Source of the DNA: JAFDWI01 sp963764215
GTDB taxonomy: Bacteria > Actinomycetota > Acidimicrobiia > Acidimicrobiales > Iamiaceae
Reading direction: 5' to 3'
Assembly (NCBI GenBank): GCA_963764215.1
Contig: CAVXRS010000005.1
Coordinates: 558,001 to 622,000 of the forward strand
DNA: 64,000 nucleotides
How positions within the stretch are numbered: position 1 is the stretch's first letter; each line of letters opens with the position of its first letter. Position numbers and translations under genes: made by a program. Below the pieces are notes generated by a model that did not search any database, was not told the DNA's origin, and worked only from the letters and a program-made list of their open reading frames with translations. This document shows, one piece after another, positions 52,242 through 62,000 of this stretch.

Positions 52242-54961
52242 TCAGCGGGTGAACGGCGGGGTGGTCTCAGGGTCGATGGCGAAGTCCCGGATCGCCTCGA
52301 CCACGGTCCCGGAATCGAGGTGACCGCCTCGAGCGAGGGCGGTGAGCATTGCGATGGCGATGTGCGTTTCGTCGATCTCGAAGAACCGGCGGAGCGCCTC
52401 ACGGGTGTCGCTGCGACCGAATCCGTCGGGGCCGAGCACCGTATAGGGACGTGGCACCCAGCGCGTGACCTGGTCGGGCACGAGGGTCAGGTAGTCGGTG
52501 ACCGCGACGATCGGCATCTGATCGGCGGGAAGGTCGCCGCCTGCCGCCCCGTCGCTCAGGAGCCGGGACACCGTTGGGATGCGGGGCTCGGCATCGGGAT
52601 GCAGCCGATTCCAGCGTTCCGTGGTGAGCGCATCGGTGCGCAGATGTTTGTAGGACGTGGCGCTCCAGAGGTCGACGCCGATGTCGAACCGTTCGGCCAG
52701 TAGCTCGGCGGCGGCCCGTGCCGGCACGTTCGCCGGCCCCGAGAACAGCACCGATCCCCGCCAGGGGACCCCGTCGGGCGCCGGTGCAAAGCGGTAGAGC
52801 CCTCCGACCACGTCCGTGCCGGTCACCTCGTCGGGCATGGCGGGCATGGCGATGTTCTCGTTCGTCAGGGTCAGGTAGTACATGACGTCCCGGGCGTGTT
52901 CGCCGTGCATGTCGTCCAGGCCGTGGCGAACGATCTCGGCGGTCTCGTAGGCGAACGCCGGGTCGTACGCCTCCAGGGAGGGAATCACCGTGGCCAGCAC
53001 CTGGCTGTGTCCGTCGCAGTGCTGGAGTCCCTCGCCGGTGAGCGTCGTGCGTCCGGCGGTGCAACCCAGCAGGAAGCCCCGGGCCCGTTGATCGGCCGCG
53101 GCCCACAGCAGATCACCGACCCGTTGGAATCCGAACATCGAATAGAACGAGAAGAACGGGACCATGGGTACGCCGAGCGTCGACAGCGACGTGCCGGCGG
53201 CGATGAACGACGACAGGGCGCCCGCCTCGGTGATGCCTTCCTCGAGGATCTGACCGTCCCGGGATTCGGAATAGCTGAGCAGCAGGTCGTGATCGACGGG
53301 TTCGTACTTCTGGCCGAACGGGGCGTAGATCGACAGCTCGCTGAACAGCGAGTCCATCCCGAAGGTGCGGCCCTCGTCGGGAATGATCGGCACGATCCGT
53401 CGACCCGATGTCGTCATCCCGGCAGAGGTTGCGCAACAGCCGGGTCATCGCCATGGTCGTGGACACCTCCTGGTCGCCCGAACCGGCGCGCGAACTCTTC
53501 GAAGGGTTGGCCCCCGGGGAGGGTCAACGGCCGAGTGACCGTGCGACCTCGGCTGGGCAGGTAGCCGCCGAGTGCGGTGCGCCGGCGGTGGAGGTACTCG
53601 TACTCGGCGGATCCTTCCGGCGGACGGAAGTAGGGCGGATCGCGGTCGTCGGCGAGCGATGCCTCGGGGATCTCGTCCTGCAGGTACAGCCGTTCGCGCA
53701 GGGTGCGCAGCTGCTCGGTGCTCATCTTCTTGATCTGGTGGGTCGCGTTGCGTGCCTCGATCTGGGGACCCAGGGTCCAACCCTTGATCGTCTTGGCGAG
53801 GATGACGGTGGGCACGCCCGAGGTCGACACTGCGGCCTTGTAGGCCGCGTAGAGCTTGCGGTAGTCGTGCCCACCGCGGGGAAGGTGCTGCAGATCCTCG
53901 TCGGAGTAGTCCTCGACCATGGCCCGCAGGCGCGGATCGGGTCCGAAGAAGTGCTCGCGGATGTACGCGCCCGACTCGGTGGCCATGCGTTGGAACTCAC
54001 CGTCCACGGTCGCGTTCATCTTGTCGACCAGCACCCCGTCGGTGTCTCGGGCGAGCAGAGCATCCCACTTCGAGCCCCACACGACCTTGATGACGTTCCA
54101 TCCGGCGCCGCGGAACACACCTTCGAGTTCCTGGATGATCTTGCCGTTGCCCCGCACCGGTCCGTCCAGGCGCTGCAGATTGCAGTTCACCACCCAGGTC
54201 AGATTGTCGAGTCCTTCGCGCACGGGCAGGGTCAGCGCGCCCAGCGTCTCGACCTCGTCGACCTCGCCGTCGCCGACGAAGCACCAGGTCCGCGAGCCCG
54301 AGGTGTCCTCGACGTGTCGGTTCGCCAGGTAGCGGTCGAATCGCGCACGGTAGATCGAGGCGATCGGGCCGAGCCCCATCGACACGGTCGGGAACTCCCA
54401 GAAGTCCGGCATGAGGCGTGGATGCGGATAGCTGGCGAGCCCGCCGTCGACCTCGCGGCGGAAGTGGTTCAGATCGTCCTCGTCGAGCCGGCCCTCGAGA
54501 AGGCGCGCGCGTAGAACCCCGGTGACGCATGACCCTGGAAGTACACGTGGTCGCCGGGGGCGCCCTCGGTCGGGCCGCGGAAGAACCAGTTGAACCCCAC
54601 CTCGTACAGTGCCGCCGAGGAGGCATAGGTCGAAAGGTGTCCGCCGATGCCGGCGGCCGCGTGGTTGGCCCGAACCACCATCACCGCGGCGTTCCATCGG
54701 ATGAAGGCCCGAATGCGACGCTCGAGGTATTCGTCGCCCGGGAACCAGGCCTGGTCCTCGGCGGGAATGGTGTTCACGTACGGAGTGGAGACCGACGCCG
54801 GTGAACCGACGCCCAGCTGACCGGCCCGTTCGAGCAGCTTGGCGAGCAGATATCGGGCTGCGCACCGGGCCGCGGGCGCTGACGACCGCGTCGAGCGAGT
54901 CGAGCCATTCCCGGGTCTCCTCCGGGTCGGTGTCGGGGAGTTGGTTGATGAACGCGTCCAT
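52242..54961 (-). CDS. aceE: Pyruvate dehydrogenase E1 component, homodimeric type (several frameshifts)
   Basis: Thiamine-diphosphate enzyme that decarboxylates pyruvate and passes the acetyl group to E2. From the N-terminus: AFINQLPDTDPEETREWLDS, YVNTIPAEDQAWFPGDEYLE, HLSTYASSAALYEVGFNWFF, the ThDP motif GDGEVDEVETLGALTL to NCNLQRLDGPVRGNGK, then VPIIPDEGRTFGMDSLFSEL and EGITEAGALSSFIAAGTSL. Frames change near 54870, 54500 and 53430. Joined length is about 905 residues, close to E. coli AceE. GGGGAG is 6 nt before the ATG at 54961, favouring it over the ATG at 54967. Confidence 0.93.
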
Positions 54962-55035
54962 GGCCATCTCCCCAGTGAACTCGCTCGGTCGACCAATTGC
55001 ACGTGATGACCCGTCGGACGTGTGATGCTTGGGCG

Positions 55036-55603
55036 ATGAGCGACCACGAGCCCGACCGCACGACCGTGTACACCGACGGTGCGTGTTCGGGGAATCCGGG
55101 GCCCGGAGGTTGGGCCTGGGCGGTGCCCGATGGCGAATGGGGGAGTGGCTTCGACCCGCAGACCACGAATCAGCGCATGGAGGTCACCGCCGTGCTCGAA
55201 GCGGTGCGGTGCCTCAGCGGTGGGCCTCGATGTCGTGAGTGACTCGAAATATGTCGTCGACTGCTTCCGGGATCGATGGTGGCAGGGTTGGCAACGGCGC
55301 GGCTGGAAGAACGCTCAGCGACGACCGGTCGCCAATCGGGATCTGTGGGAACCGCTGATCACGCTCGTGAACGCCCGGCCCGAAGGCATCCGATTCGCCT
55401 GGGTCAAAGGGCACAGCGGTGACGAATGGAATGACCGCGTCGACGCCCTCGCGGTCGCCGCCCTGCGGACAGGGGACGGGTTCGTCGCGTTCGACCGGCT
55501 GAGGCGCAGCCCGGACGTTCGGCGTGGTGACCATCCGGCGGGGGAGGAGCCCGCTAGCCTCCCGACCGGTACTCACGATCTCATCGGCAGGTCACCACCA
55601 TGA
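55036..55603 (+). CDS. rnhA: Ribonuclease HI (one frameshift)
   Basis: Cleaves RNA in RNA-DNA hybrids. The first frame has TTVYTDGACSGNPGPGGWAW (first Asp) and TNQRMEVTAVLEAVR (Glu). After about 55212 the frame changes and continues LDVVSDSKYVVDCF (second Asp), GWKNAQRRPVANRDLWE, FAWVKGHSGDEWNDRVD (His and last Asp). All four acidic catalytic residues are therefore present. Joined length is about 188 residues with a C-terminal extension beyond the usual 155. The stop overlaps the permease start (ATGA). It is divergent from aceE. Confidence 0.92.
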
Positions 55604-56714
55604 CTTTTCTCGGACTCATCTTCCACAACGTGAACGCCCACAAGTTGCGGGCGCTCCTCACCGCGACCGCCGTGGCGATCGGGGTCATGGCGGTCCTGGC
55701 CCTCGGGGTGCTCACCTCCAGCCTCCGGGCGAGCGCCACCGAGATCCTCGATGTGGGAAATGCGGACTTCACGATCGTCCAGAAGGGCGCGAATCCGCTC
55801 AACAGCGTGATCGACTCCCAGGATCTGGAGCACATGGCAAAGGTCGCCGGAGTGAAGAGCATCGTGGGGGCGCTCATCGAGACCGACAAGTACGACTCGT
55901 CGCATCCCGCGGTGATCGAGGTCGGGCTGGCGCCTTCGGCCCAGAAGCCGTTCGGCGTGGTGCTGTTGAAGGGTCGCACCTACGCGGCCAACTCCGCAGA
56001 CGAGGTCATGCTGGGGTATTCGCTTGCCGAGAGCATCACAAGACCGTCGGCGACACACTGACCATCGGGGAGAAGAACCGGAAGGTCGTGGGCATCTACC
56101 GGACCGGCGTGTCGTTCGGTGATTCGACGATCATGTTCCCGCTGTCGACACTGCAGTCCGAGAACCAGGTCGCCCGGTTATGTGACCCTCGGGTTCGTCA
56201 AGGTCGACAAGGGCGTGCGGTGACGCAGGTCAAGGACCAGATCGCCCGCAAGTATCGTCCAGTATGCGCCGATTTCGTCGCTCACCGATTTCGGCAGAAC
56301 AACAACACCCTGACCCTCGTCAACGCCGCCAACACCGGGGGGACGATCCTCGCGGCGGTCATCGCGATCTCCGGCGTGCTCAACACCACGTTGCTCTCGT
56401 TCTTCGAGCGCATGCGGGAGTTCGGGGTGATGCGATCGATCGGCTGGAGCACGTCCGCGCATCGTGTGCCTGGTGCTGGGCGAGGCCGTGCTCGTCGGCG
56501 TCGTCGGCGGGGCCATCGGCCTGGTGCTGGGCTGGGCGGCCGTCAACGTGCTGCAGAACCTCCACTCGCTGCAGGGCTACTTCGTGCCGACTTGGGAGAT
56601 GGGCATTTCGGCCGGGCGCTCGACTTCGCCATGGGAGTGGCGATCATCGGAGCGTTGTACCCGGCGGTGCGTGCCGCGTTCATCTCGCCACTGGAGGCGT
56701 TGCGTCGTGAGTGA
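55600..56714 (+). CDS. FtsX/MacB-type ABC transporter permease (several frameshifts)
   Basis: The N-terminal membrane helix and start are typical (LIFHNVNAHKLRALLTATAVAIGVMAVLALG), followed by a periplasmic MacB_PCD-like domain (NADFTIVQKGANPLNSVIDS, GDTLTIGEKNRKVVGIYRTG). The C-terminal FtsX helices include GGTILAAVIAISGVLNTTLLSF, ERMREFGVMRSIGWS, LGEAVLVGVVGGAIGLVLGW and GVAIIGALYPAVRAAFISPLEALR. Frames change near 56035, 56180, 56455 and 56610. Joined length is about 371 residues. A TAGCCT box at 55555-55560 may drive it. The ATPase gene follows with an 8-nt overlap. Confidence 0.85.
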
Positions 56715-57391
56715 TGACGCTGCGCCGATCATCGTGGTCGAGCGGGCTTGTCAAACGCTTCGGTCCCGACATCGTGCTCGACGGCGTCACCTTCACGGTG
56801 CGCGCGCCGAATGGTCGCGCTCGCCGGTGCTTCGGGGGCGGGGAAATCGACACTGCTCCACCTGCTCGGGGCGCTGGAAGCTCCCGACGGCGGGACGATC
56901 GAGGTCGACGGCGTCCGCCTCGCCGGCACTCCCAGGTGAGCCTCAGCCACTTCCGGCGTGACCACATGGGCATCGTGTTCCAGCTCCACAACCTGATCCC
57001 CGCCTGACGGCGCATCCCAGAACGTCGAGTTGGCGATGTTCTCGACCCGCCTGCCCGGTCGGAACGCGTGCAGCGGGCCCCGAGCTGCTCGAACGTCTGG
57101 GTCTGGGTGCGCGGGTGAACCATCGGCCGCCGCAGCTCTCGGGAGGGGAGCGCGCACGGGTGGCGCTCGCCGGAGGCTCGCGAACGAGCCGGCCGTGCTG
57201 CTGGCCGACGAACCGACCGGCAACCTCGACGACGAGTCGGCCGAATTGCGTGTCGACCCGGTTGCGCGGACTCGTGGCCAGCCGACGGTGTCACCGTGCT
57301 GGTCGTCAGTCACGACAGTCGACCAATCGCCTGAACGACAGGATGCACCGCCTCGCTGATGGTCGCATCGGCAAGGTCCTCGGCGGAGTGA
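56707..57391 (+). CDS. LolD/MacB-type ABC transporter ATP-binding protein (many frameshifts)
   Basis: ATPase partner of the upstream permease. Pieces in order are SDDAAPIIVVER, LVKRFGPDIVLDGVTFTVR, Walker A GASGAGKSTLLHLLGALE, HMGIVFQLHNLIP (Q-loop), signature PPQLSGGERARVALA, Walker B VLLADEPTGNLDDES and a VVSHDSR-like H-loop. At least six frame changes occur in 600 bp. The 3' end is therefore approximate; one frame stops at 57391 and another runs to 57450. The start is GTG at 56707. Such MacB/LolD-like pairs export lipids, peptides or drugs or move lipoproteins. Confidence 0.8.
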
Positions 57392-57402
57392 GATTCCGAT
57401 CG

Positions 57403-57873
57403 TTAGACCGTGTGTCGGTGGCCGCCAGGCGGGTGCGGAGTTCCTGGTAGGCGGCGTTGATCGTGGCCATCCGCTGGGCGGAGTCCTGGCGCTGGTCGTC
57501 ATCCGCGCGTGGTGACTGATCGGGGTGGTACTTCTTGGCCAGGGCGCGATGAGCCGCCACGACCTCGCTCGAGTGAGGCGCCCGGTTGCAGTCCGAGAAC
57601 ACCGTAGGGGTCGATCGGGGTGCCGTTCCCCCCGTGGGTCGGGTCGTCGGGTTCGGGCCCGGCTGCCCAGTTGAAGAGCGATTCGGTCGAATAACGGCTT
57701 CGAAGTCGGAGGACGGTTCGGCGGTCTCGCCGTCGGCTGCCGCACCCTGGCGTGACGCTTCTTGGGAACGAAGACCTGCTCAGTTCGTCTCGCCCTGCCC
57801 ACCAGGCGTGACTCTCGTCGTCCAGACTCACGGATCCGTCGGGTTCGGGTCGGGCTCGTTTCCAGATCGTCAT
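57403..57873 (-). CDS. J-domain protein (frameshifted)
   Basis: A C-terminal J domain is split over two frames: PIDPYGVLGLQPGASLE, then SEVVAAHRALAKKYHPDQSP with the HPD tripeptide that activates DnaK, then MATINAAYQELRTRL. The N-terminal part (MTIWKRARPEPDGSVSLDDE, HAWWAGRDELS) is unlike DnaJ and has no zinc fingers, so this is a type III J protein. Both the start (57873) and end are approximate. It is convergent with the LolD-like gene, and the ends may overlap. Confidence 0.68.
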
Positions 57874-58000
57874 TGTCCGCTTCTCCAGTCACCGTGGGGC
57901 TGCCGCAACCCCGAGCCAGGTAGGAACTCTCATCCGGGATCGGTCCTGGACGCCAGTCATTCCGCAGGCCGATCGCTTGGGGTGGACACCGGGGACTCAA

Positions 58001-58006
58001 TAGGCT
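58001..58006 (+). promoter_or_regulatory. -10 box of the SDR gene (probable leaderless promoter)
   Basis: TAGGCT, 6 nt before the ATG at 58013; TTGGGG at 57977-57982 is a possible -35 with an 18-nt spacer. Confidence 0.5.
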
Positions 58007-58012
58007 CGCCGC

Positions 58013-58792
58013 ATGGAACTCAACGGCAATTCAGCAATCGTCACCGGAGGGGCCTCGGGCCTGGGGGAAGCGACGGCGCGACTGCTCCCGAACGTGGTGC
58101 CAAGGTCGTCATCGCGGACATGAACGACGAACAAGGGCAACGCGGTCGCCTGCGAGATCGGAGGGGCGTTCGTCCACGTCGACGTGACCGATCCCGACCA
58201 GGTGATCGAGGCATGCGAGGCTGCCAAGGGGATGGGGCCGCTACGTGCCCTGGTCAACTGCGCCGGCATCGGATGGGCGACCCGGACCATCGGCAAGGAC
58301 GGTGCCTACGCCTCGGCCCACGACCTCGACATGTACCGCAAGGTCATCGAGGTGAACCTGATCGGAACCTTCAACTGTGTCCGGCTGGCCGCCACGGCGA
58401 TGTCGACCGAGGAGGCACTCGAGGACAACGAGCACGGCGCGATCGTCAACACCGCTTCGGTGGCGGCGTTCGACGGCCAGATCGGCCAGGCCAGCCTATT
58501 CGTCTTCCAAGGGCGGGGTCGTCGGCATGACCTTGCCGGTCGCACGGGATCTGGCCGCGGTCGGGATGCGGGTGAACACCATCGCACCGGGCCTGATCGA
58601 CACCCCGATCTACGGTGAGGGCGAATGCTCCGAGCAGTTCAAGGAGAAACTGAAGAAGGATGTGCTCTTCCCGCAAGCGCCTCGGTTCATGCCTCCGAGT
58701 TCGCCATCCTGGCGGTCGAGTTGCTCTCGAACAGCTACATGAACGCCGAGACGATCCGCATCGACTCCGGTACCCGGATGCAGCCCAAGTGA
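58013..58792 (+). CDS. Short-chain dehydrogenase/reductase, 3-hydroxyacyl-CoA dehydrogenase type II-like (several frameshifts)
   Basis: NAD(P)-dependent oxidoreductase of about 257 residues when joined. It has the nucleotide motif TGGASGLGEAT, KVVIADMNDEQG, VNCAGIGWATRT, INTASVAA-like IVNTASVAAFDGQIGQ and the catalytic YSSSK (in a shifted frame: AYSSSKGGVVGMTL). The C-terminus has VNTIAPGLIDTPIYGEG and ETIRIDSGTRMQPK. Frames change near 58090, 58135, 58490 and 58680. The best family match by eye is the HSD17B10-like 3-hydroxyacyl-CoA dehydrogenase group. Confidence 0.87.
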
Positions 58793-58912
58793 CGGTGTTG
58801 GCTTGCGAGTTGCGACGGCTTTGCCTTGCAACCCGGGCTTCGCCATCCGGGCTTCACGTTGGTTGCTGCTCCGCCTGGCGCCTGCGCAGCGGAGAACGCT
58901 CGGCGAAATGAG

Positions 58913-58940
58913 AGTGCCCCGCCGATTCCGGCGGGGCACT
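58913..58940. terminator. Bidirectional hairpin terminator
   Basis: A perfect 12-bp stem (AGTGCCCCGCCG / CGGCGGGGCACT) with loop ATTC lies between the convergent SDR and secreted protein genes. It is followed by TTGTCATCT on the plus strand and CTCTCATTT on the minus strand, weak T-rich tails. Confidence 0.75.
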
Positions 58941-58965
58941 TGTCATCTCTGGGTAGCTGAAGTTC

Positions 58966-59475
58966 TCAGCCCGTGTAGGTGGGAGTGACCCGCACCGTGG
59001 GGGCGGGTGGTGCGACGGGAGGAACCGAGGTCGTCGTCGTGGACGGCATCGTCGTGGTGGTGGTCGTCGTGGTCGCATCGGCCAACACGGTGATCACCCC
59101 GTTCTGGTAGATCTCACCTTCGCCATAGCAGTGGGCGCTCACGGTGTACTGACCTGGTGCTGTCCCCTCCGGGACTGTGAGCGATCCGGACCAGGCGCCG
59201 GTTTGCTGGTCCCAGTTCGTGGGGGTTGTCGTCACGATCGGGGTTCCGGCCGGTTGCCCGTAGCTCGGGCTCGCCCCGGCGAACAGCAACAGGCTGAGGT
59301 CGGAATCGTTGCAGTAGCTGCTGGCGTTGACGGTCGCTCCGGCGTGGACCGAAGTCGGGTCGACCTGGAGCGGTGCGGCGCCGGCCGACGCCGGCAGGCC
59401 GCCGACGATCGTGAGCAGTCCGACCGTGGTCAGGGCGGCGAGACCTGCCCGCACCTTCACAAGCGTGTTCTTCAT
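58966..59475 (-). CDS. Secreted protein with Ig-like domain and Thr-rich tail
   Basis: The 169-residue protein has a Sec signal peptide (about 1-33, LAALTTVGLLTIVGGLPASAGA). A small beta-sandwich-like region follows (PLQVDPTSVHAGATVNASSY, WSGSLTVPEGTAPGQYTVSAHC) with two cysteines (SSYCND, AHCYG) likely paired. The C-terminal third is a Thr/Pro-rich, presumably extended, tail. No sortase motif or membrane anchor is seen. GGAG lies 7 nt before the ATG. Function is unknown. Confidence 0.75.
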   Translation of the reverse strand: MKNTLVKVRAGLAALTTVGLLTIVGGLPASAGAAPLQVDPTSVHAGATVNASSYCNDSDLSLLLFAGASPSYGQPAGTPIVTTTPTNWDQQTGAWSGSLTVPEGTAPGQYTVSAHCYGEGEIYQNGVITVLADATTTTTTTTMPSTTTTSVPPVAPPAPTVRVTPTYTG

Positions 59476-59568
59476 GTCGATTCTCCGTCCTCCGTGGCCG
59501 CCGGGTCGCTGATCGACGCCGATCGTGAGTTGTCGGGAGTGTACGCCTCTTGGAGCCGCTTGGGAAGG

Positions 59569-60219
59569 TCAGAATCTGGGAACCTCGATGGCTTGTCGGC
59601 CGACCCAGACGGGATGGTCGGCCATGGCGAGCAATTCCCGGTCGCCCTCCGAGTCACCGTACGCCCAGATGTCCACCGACGACCCGGCGCCCACGTTGGT
59701 CTTGATCCATTCGTCCAGGCGTCGGGCCTTTTCGGGGCCGCGCACGTTGACGCCGCGCTCGACCTCACCCGTGAGGCGCCCGGATGTGTCCGAGACGAGC
59801 TCCACGGCGGTCACCTGGTCGAAGCCCAACGTCTCGCCGAACGGACGTAGGTAGGCGCCCAGCGATGCCGAGACGATCACCAGGCGGTGGCCGGCACGGC
59901 GGTGGGCGCGGAGCGCGGCGACCGTGTCCGGACGGAGCAGGTGGTGCAGACCGACGGAGTAGTCGCGACCCAGCATGGTCAGCCGCTCGGCATCCTCCCC
60001 GACGGTGAGGCGCCGAAGAAGGTCCAGCTTTGCCGCGTCGGAGTCTGTTCGCACCCGGCGAGTCTGGGCTGCGAGCGCGGTCACCACCCGGCGTCGTCCC
60101 GCGAACTTCCACAGAAACGGCAGCAGTGTGTCCCGTCGCACGAGGGTGCGGTCGAAATCGAAGGCCACGAGAGCTGGCGGTTCGCCGTCGGGCGCGGGTT
60201 CGGGTCGGTCTTCGTCCAC
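59569..60219 (-). CDS. HAD-superfamily IB phosphatase (SerB-like)
   Basis: The 216-residue phosphatase has motif I VAFDFDRTLVRRD with the nucleophile Asp, motif II VIVSASLGAYL, motif III Lys in RGPEKARRL and motif IV YGDSEGDREL. The helical cap is short, as in phosphoserine phosphatase-like HAD-IB enzymes. The GTG start at 60219 is 8 nt after TATCCT; a longer upstream reading frame lies across mscL and is not used. The substrate is unknown; it is not next to serine genes. Confidence 0.87.
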   Translation of the reverse strand: MDEDRPEPAPDGEPPALVAFDFDRTLVRRDTLLPFLWKFAGRRRVVTALAAQTRRVRTDSDAAKLDLLRRLTVGEDAERLTMLGRDYSVGLHHLLRPDTVAALRAHRRAGHRLVIVSASLGAYLRPFGETLGFDQVTAVELVSDTSGRLTGEVERGVNVRGPEKARRLDEWIKTNVGAGSSVDIWAYGDSEGDRELLAMADHPVWVGRQAIEVPRF

Positions 60220-60227
60220 TGAATGGC

Positions 60228-60233
60228 AGGATA
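60228..60233 (-). promoter_or_regulatory. -10 box of the HAD phosphatase gene (probable leaderless promoter)
   Basis: TATCCT on the minus strand, 8 nt before the GTG at 60219, in the gap shared with divergent mscL. Confidence 0.45.
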
Positions 60234-60264
60234 GACAGACGCAACCGAGTCGAGGAGATCTGCC

Positions 60265-60627
60265 GTGATTCAGGAGTTCAAGGAGTTCATCAACAAGGGC
60301 AACCTGGTCGACATGGCGGTCGCCTTCGTCCTGGGCACGGCGTTCGCCGCACTGGTGAAGTCGTTCACCAATGACATCCTCATGCAGGTCGTTGCGGTGA
60401 TCTTCGGAAAGCCGGACTTCTCGAGCCTTTCGATCACCGTCAACCATTCGGTGATCCGAATCGGATCGTTCATCAACGCGTCGATCAGCTTCCTCATCGT
60501 CGCGGCGGCCATGTTCGCCGTGGTCAAGGGGTACAACCACCTGCGAAAGGACCTCGCCGACGAGGAAGAAGTCGACGAACAGGTGCAGTTGTTGACCGAG
60601 ATCCGCGACTCGTTGCGTGCCCGTTGA
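60265..60627 (+). CDS. mscL: Large-conductance mechanosensitive channel MscL
   Basis: Pressure-release channel of the cytoplasmic membrane. The 120-residue protein has the N-terminal amphipathic helix IQEFKEFINKGNLVDMAVA, the pore helix M1 (AFVLGTAFAALVKSF), a loop and M2 (ASISFLIVAAAMFAVVKGYN), then an acidic C-terminal helix (DLADEEEVDEQVQLLTEI). Start is GTG with GAGGAG at 60252-60257, 7 nt upstream. It is divergent from the HAD gene and convergent with dprE1. Confidence 0.95.
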   Translation: MIQEFKEFINKGNLVDMAVAFVLGTAFAALVKSFTNDILMQVVAVIFGKPDFSSLSITVNHSVIRIGSFINASISFLIVAAAMFAVVKGYNHLRKDLADEEEVDEQVQLLTEIRDSLRAR

Positions 60628-60645
60628 ACGATGCCGCGAGGCCGC

Positions 60646-62000
60646 TCAGGGGATTTCCAACCGCCGCGCCAGATCGCTGCGCAACACGCCGTCGGGGTCG
60701 AGCTGGGCGCGGACCTCGAGCCACTCGTCCAGCCGGGGGTACCCTGCCCGGAACGTCTCGGGCTGCATGCGTGAGTCCTTGGCGAGGTAGTGGCGGCCAC
60801 CGGCGTCGAGCACCCATCGGTCGATCCGGTCGAGCACCGTTCCCGCGTGGGTGACCTCGGCGGCGATGTCGACCGAGAGGGTCCAGCCCTCGTGGGGAAA
60901 CGAGAGCATGCCGGCATTACCGGGCCCGAATCGTTTCAGCACGTTCACCACCGAAGCGCACTGGGTGGCCGCCAACTCGGCGATGATGCGCTGGAGCACG
61001 TCCTCGGCGCCGAGGGGCACCACGACCTGCCACTGCAGCAGGCCGGACGGGCCGTAACCGCGGTTCCAGTCCCGCACCATGTCGAGAGGGTGGAAGTACC
61101 AGGGGATGGTGAGGAGTCGTTCCCGACGCCGACGGGGAGACTTGCGATACCAGGCCTCGTTCAATGCTCGGACCGCGAGTGGGTTGAGCACGTGGGGCGG
61201 CGCAGTGATCGGCATCGGCACGAGTGATCGTGCGGAATAGGCAAGTGGGTCGGCGCGGTCGGCCTCGTCGAGTTCATCGACGCGGGCGAACCGACCCCGC
61301 TCGAGTACCGAGCGTCCGAGCCATCGACCGGTCGAGGACAGATCGATCCAGGCGACCGAGAATTCGTAGTCCGTCGTCACCCGAGGACATCAGGGACATC
61401 ACGTCGTCGACGTTTTCGGTCTTGTCGGTGTCGGCACTGATCATGGCGGTCTCGATCCGCTGCATCCGAAACGTCGCATCGACGATGATGCCGGTGAGCC
61501 CCGCGCCGCCGACGGTTGCCCAGAACACCTCCGGATGGGTATCCGGACCGACGACCATGACCCCTCGGGCGGGTGTGGCCAGGGTGATGGCATCGACATG
61601 GTCGCCCCACGAGCCGACGGCGTGGTGATTCTTGCCGTGGATGTCATTGGCGATCGCGCCGCCGACGGTCACATGACGGGTCCCAGGAGTGACCGGGACG
61701 AACCAACCCTGGGGGATGAGCCAGCTGCATCAGGTCCTCGAGCGACGTTCCCGCCAGCACGGTGACGGTGCCGGTGGAGGCGTCGAACCGCACGAGACCC
61801 GAGAGCGAGGTCATGTCGATGACCGCTCCACCGGCGTTCTGGGCCGGGTCTCCGTAGCTGCGCCCGAGGCCGCGGGCGATGACGCCGCGCGGACCGGCCC
61901 CGGACAACTGCTCGAGAACCTGTTCGGACCGGTTCGGGTGGGTCACCCGTCCGATCGAACGCGGGGTGCGGCCCCATCCGGTGACGAATTCATCGCTCAT
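60646..62000 (-). CDS. dprE1: Decaprenylphosphoryl-beta-D-ribose oxidase-like FAD enzyme (two frameshifts)
   Basis: Oxidises decaprenylphosphoryl-ribose at C2 in decaprenylphosphoryl-arabinose synthesis. The FAD domain has IARGLGRSYGDPAQNAGGAV, VTVGGAIANDIHGKNHHAVG with the FAD-linking His region, and FPHEGWTLSVDIAAE. The position of mycobacterial Cys387, target of benzothiazinones, is Ser here (codon 60874-60876). Frames change in a run of five C near 61713 and near 61380. Joined length is about 451 residues, close to mycobacterial DprE1. Its ATG overlaps the ubiA stop (ATGA). Confidence 0.9.

Noticed and set aside
60220..60540. N-terminal extension of the HAD phosphatase
   Set aside because: It lies antisense to mscL and is His/Asp/Arg-rich; the phosphatase motif I starts soon after the GTG at 60219.
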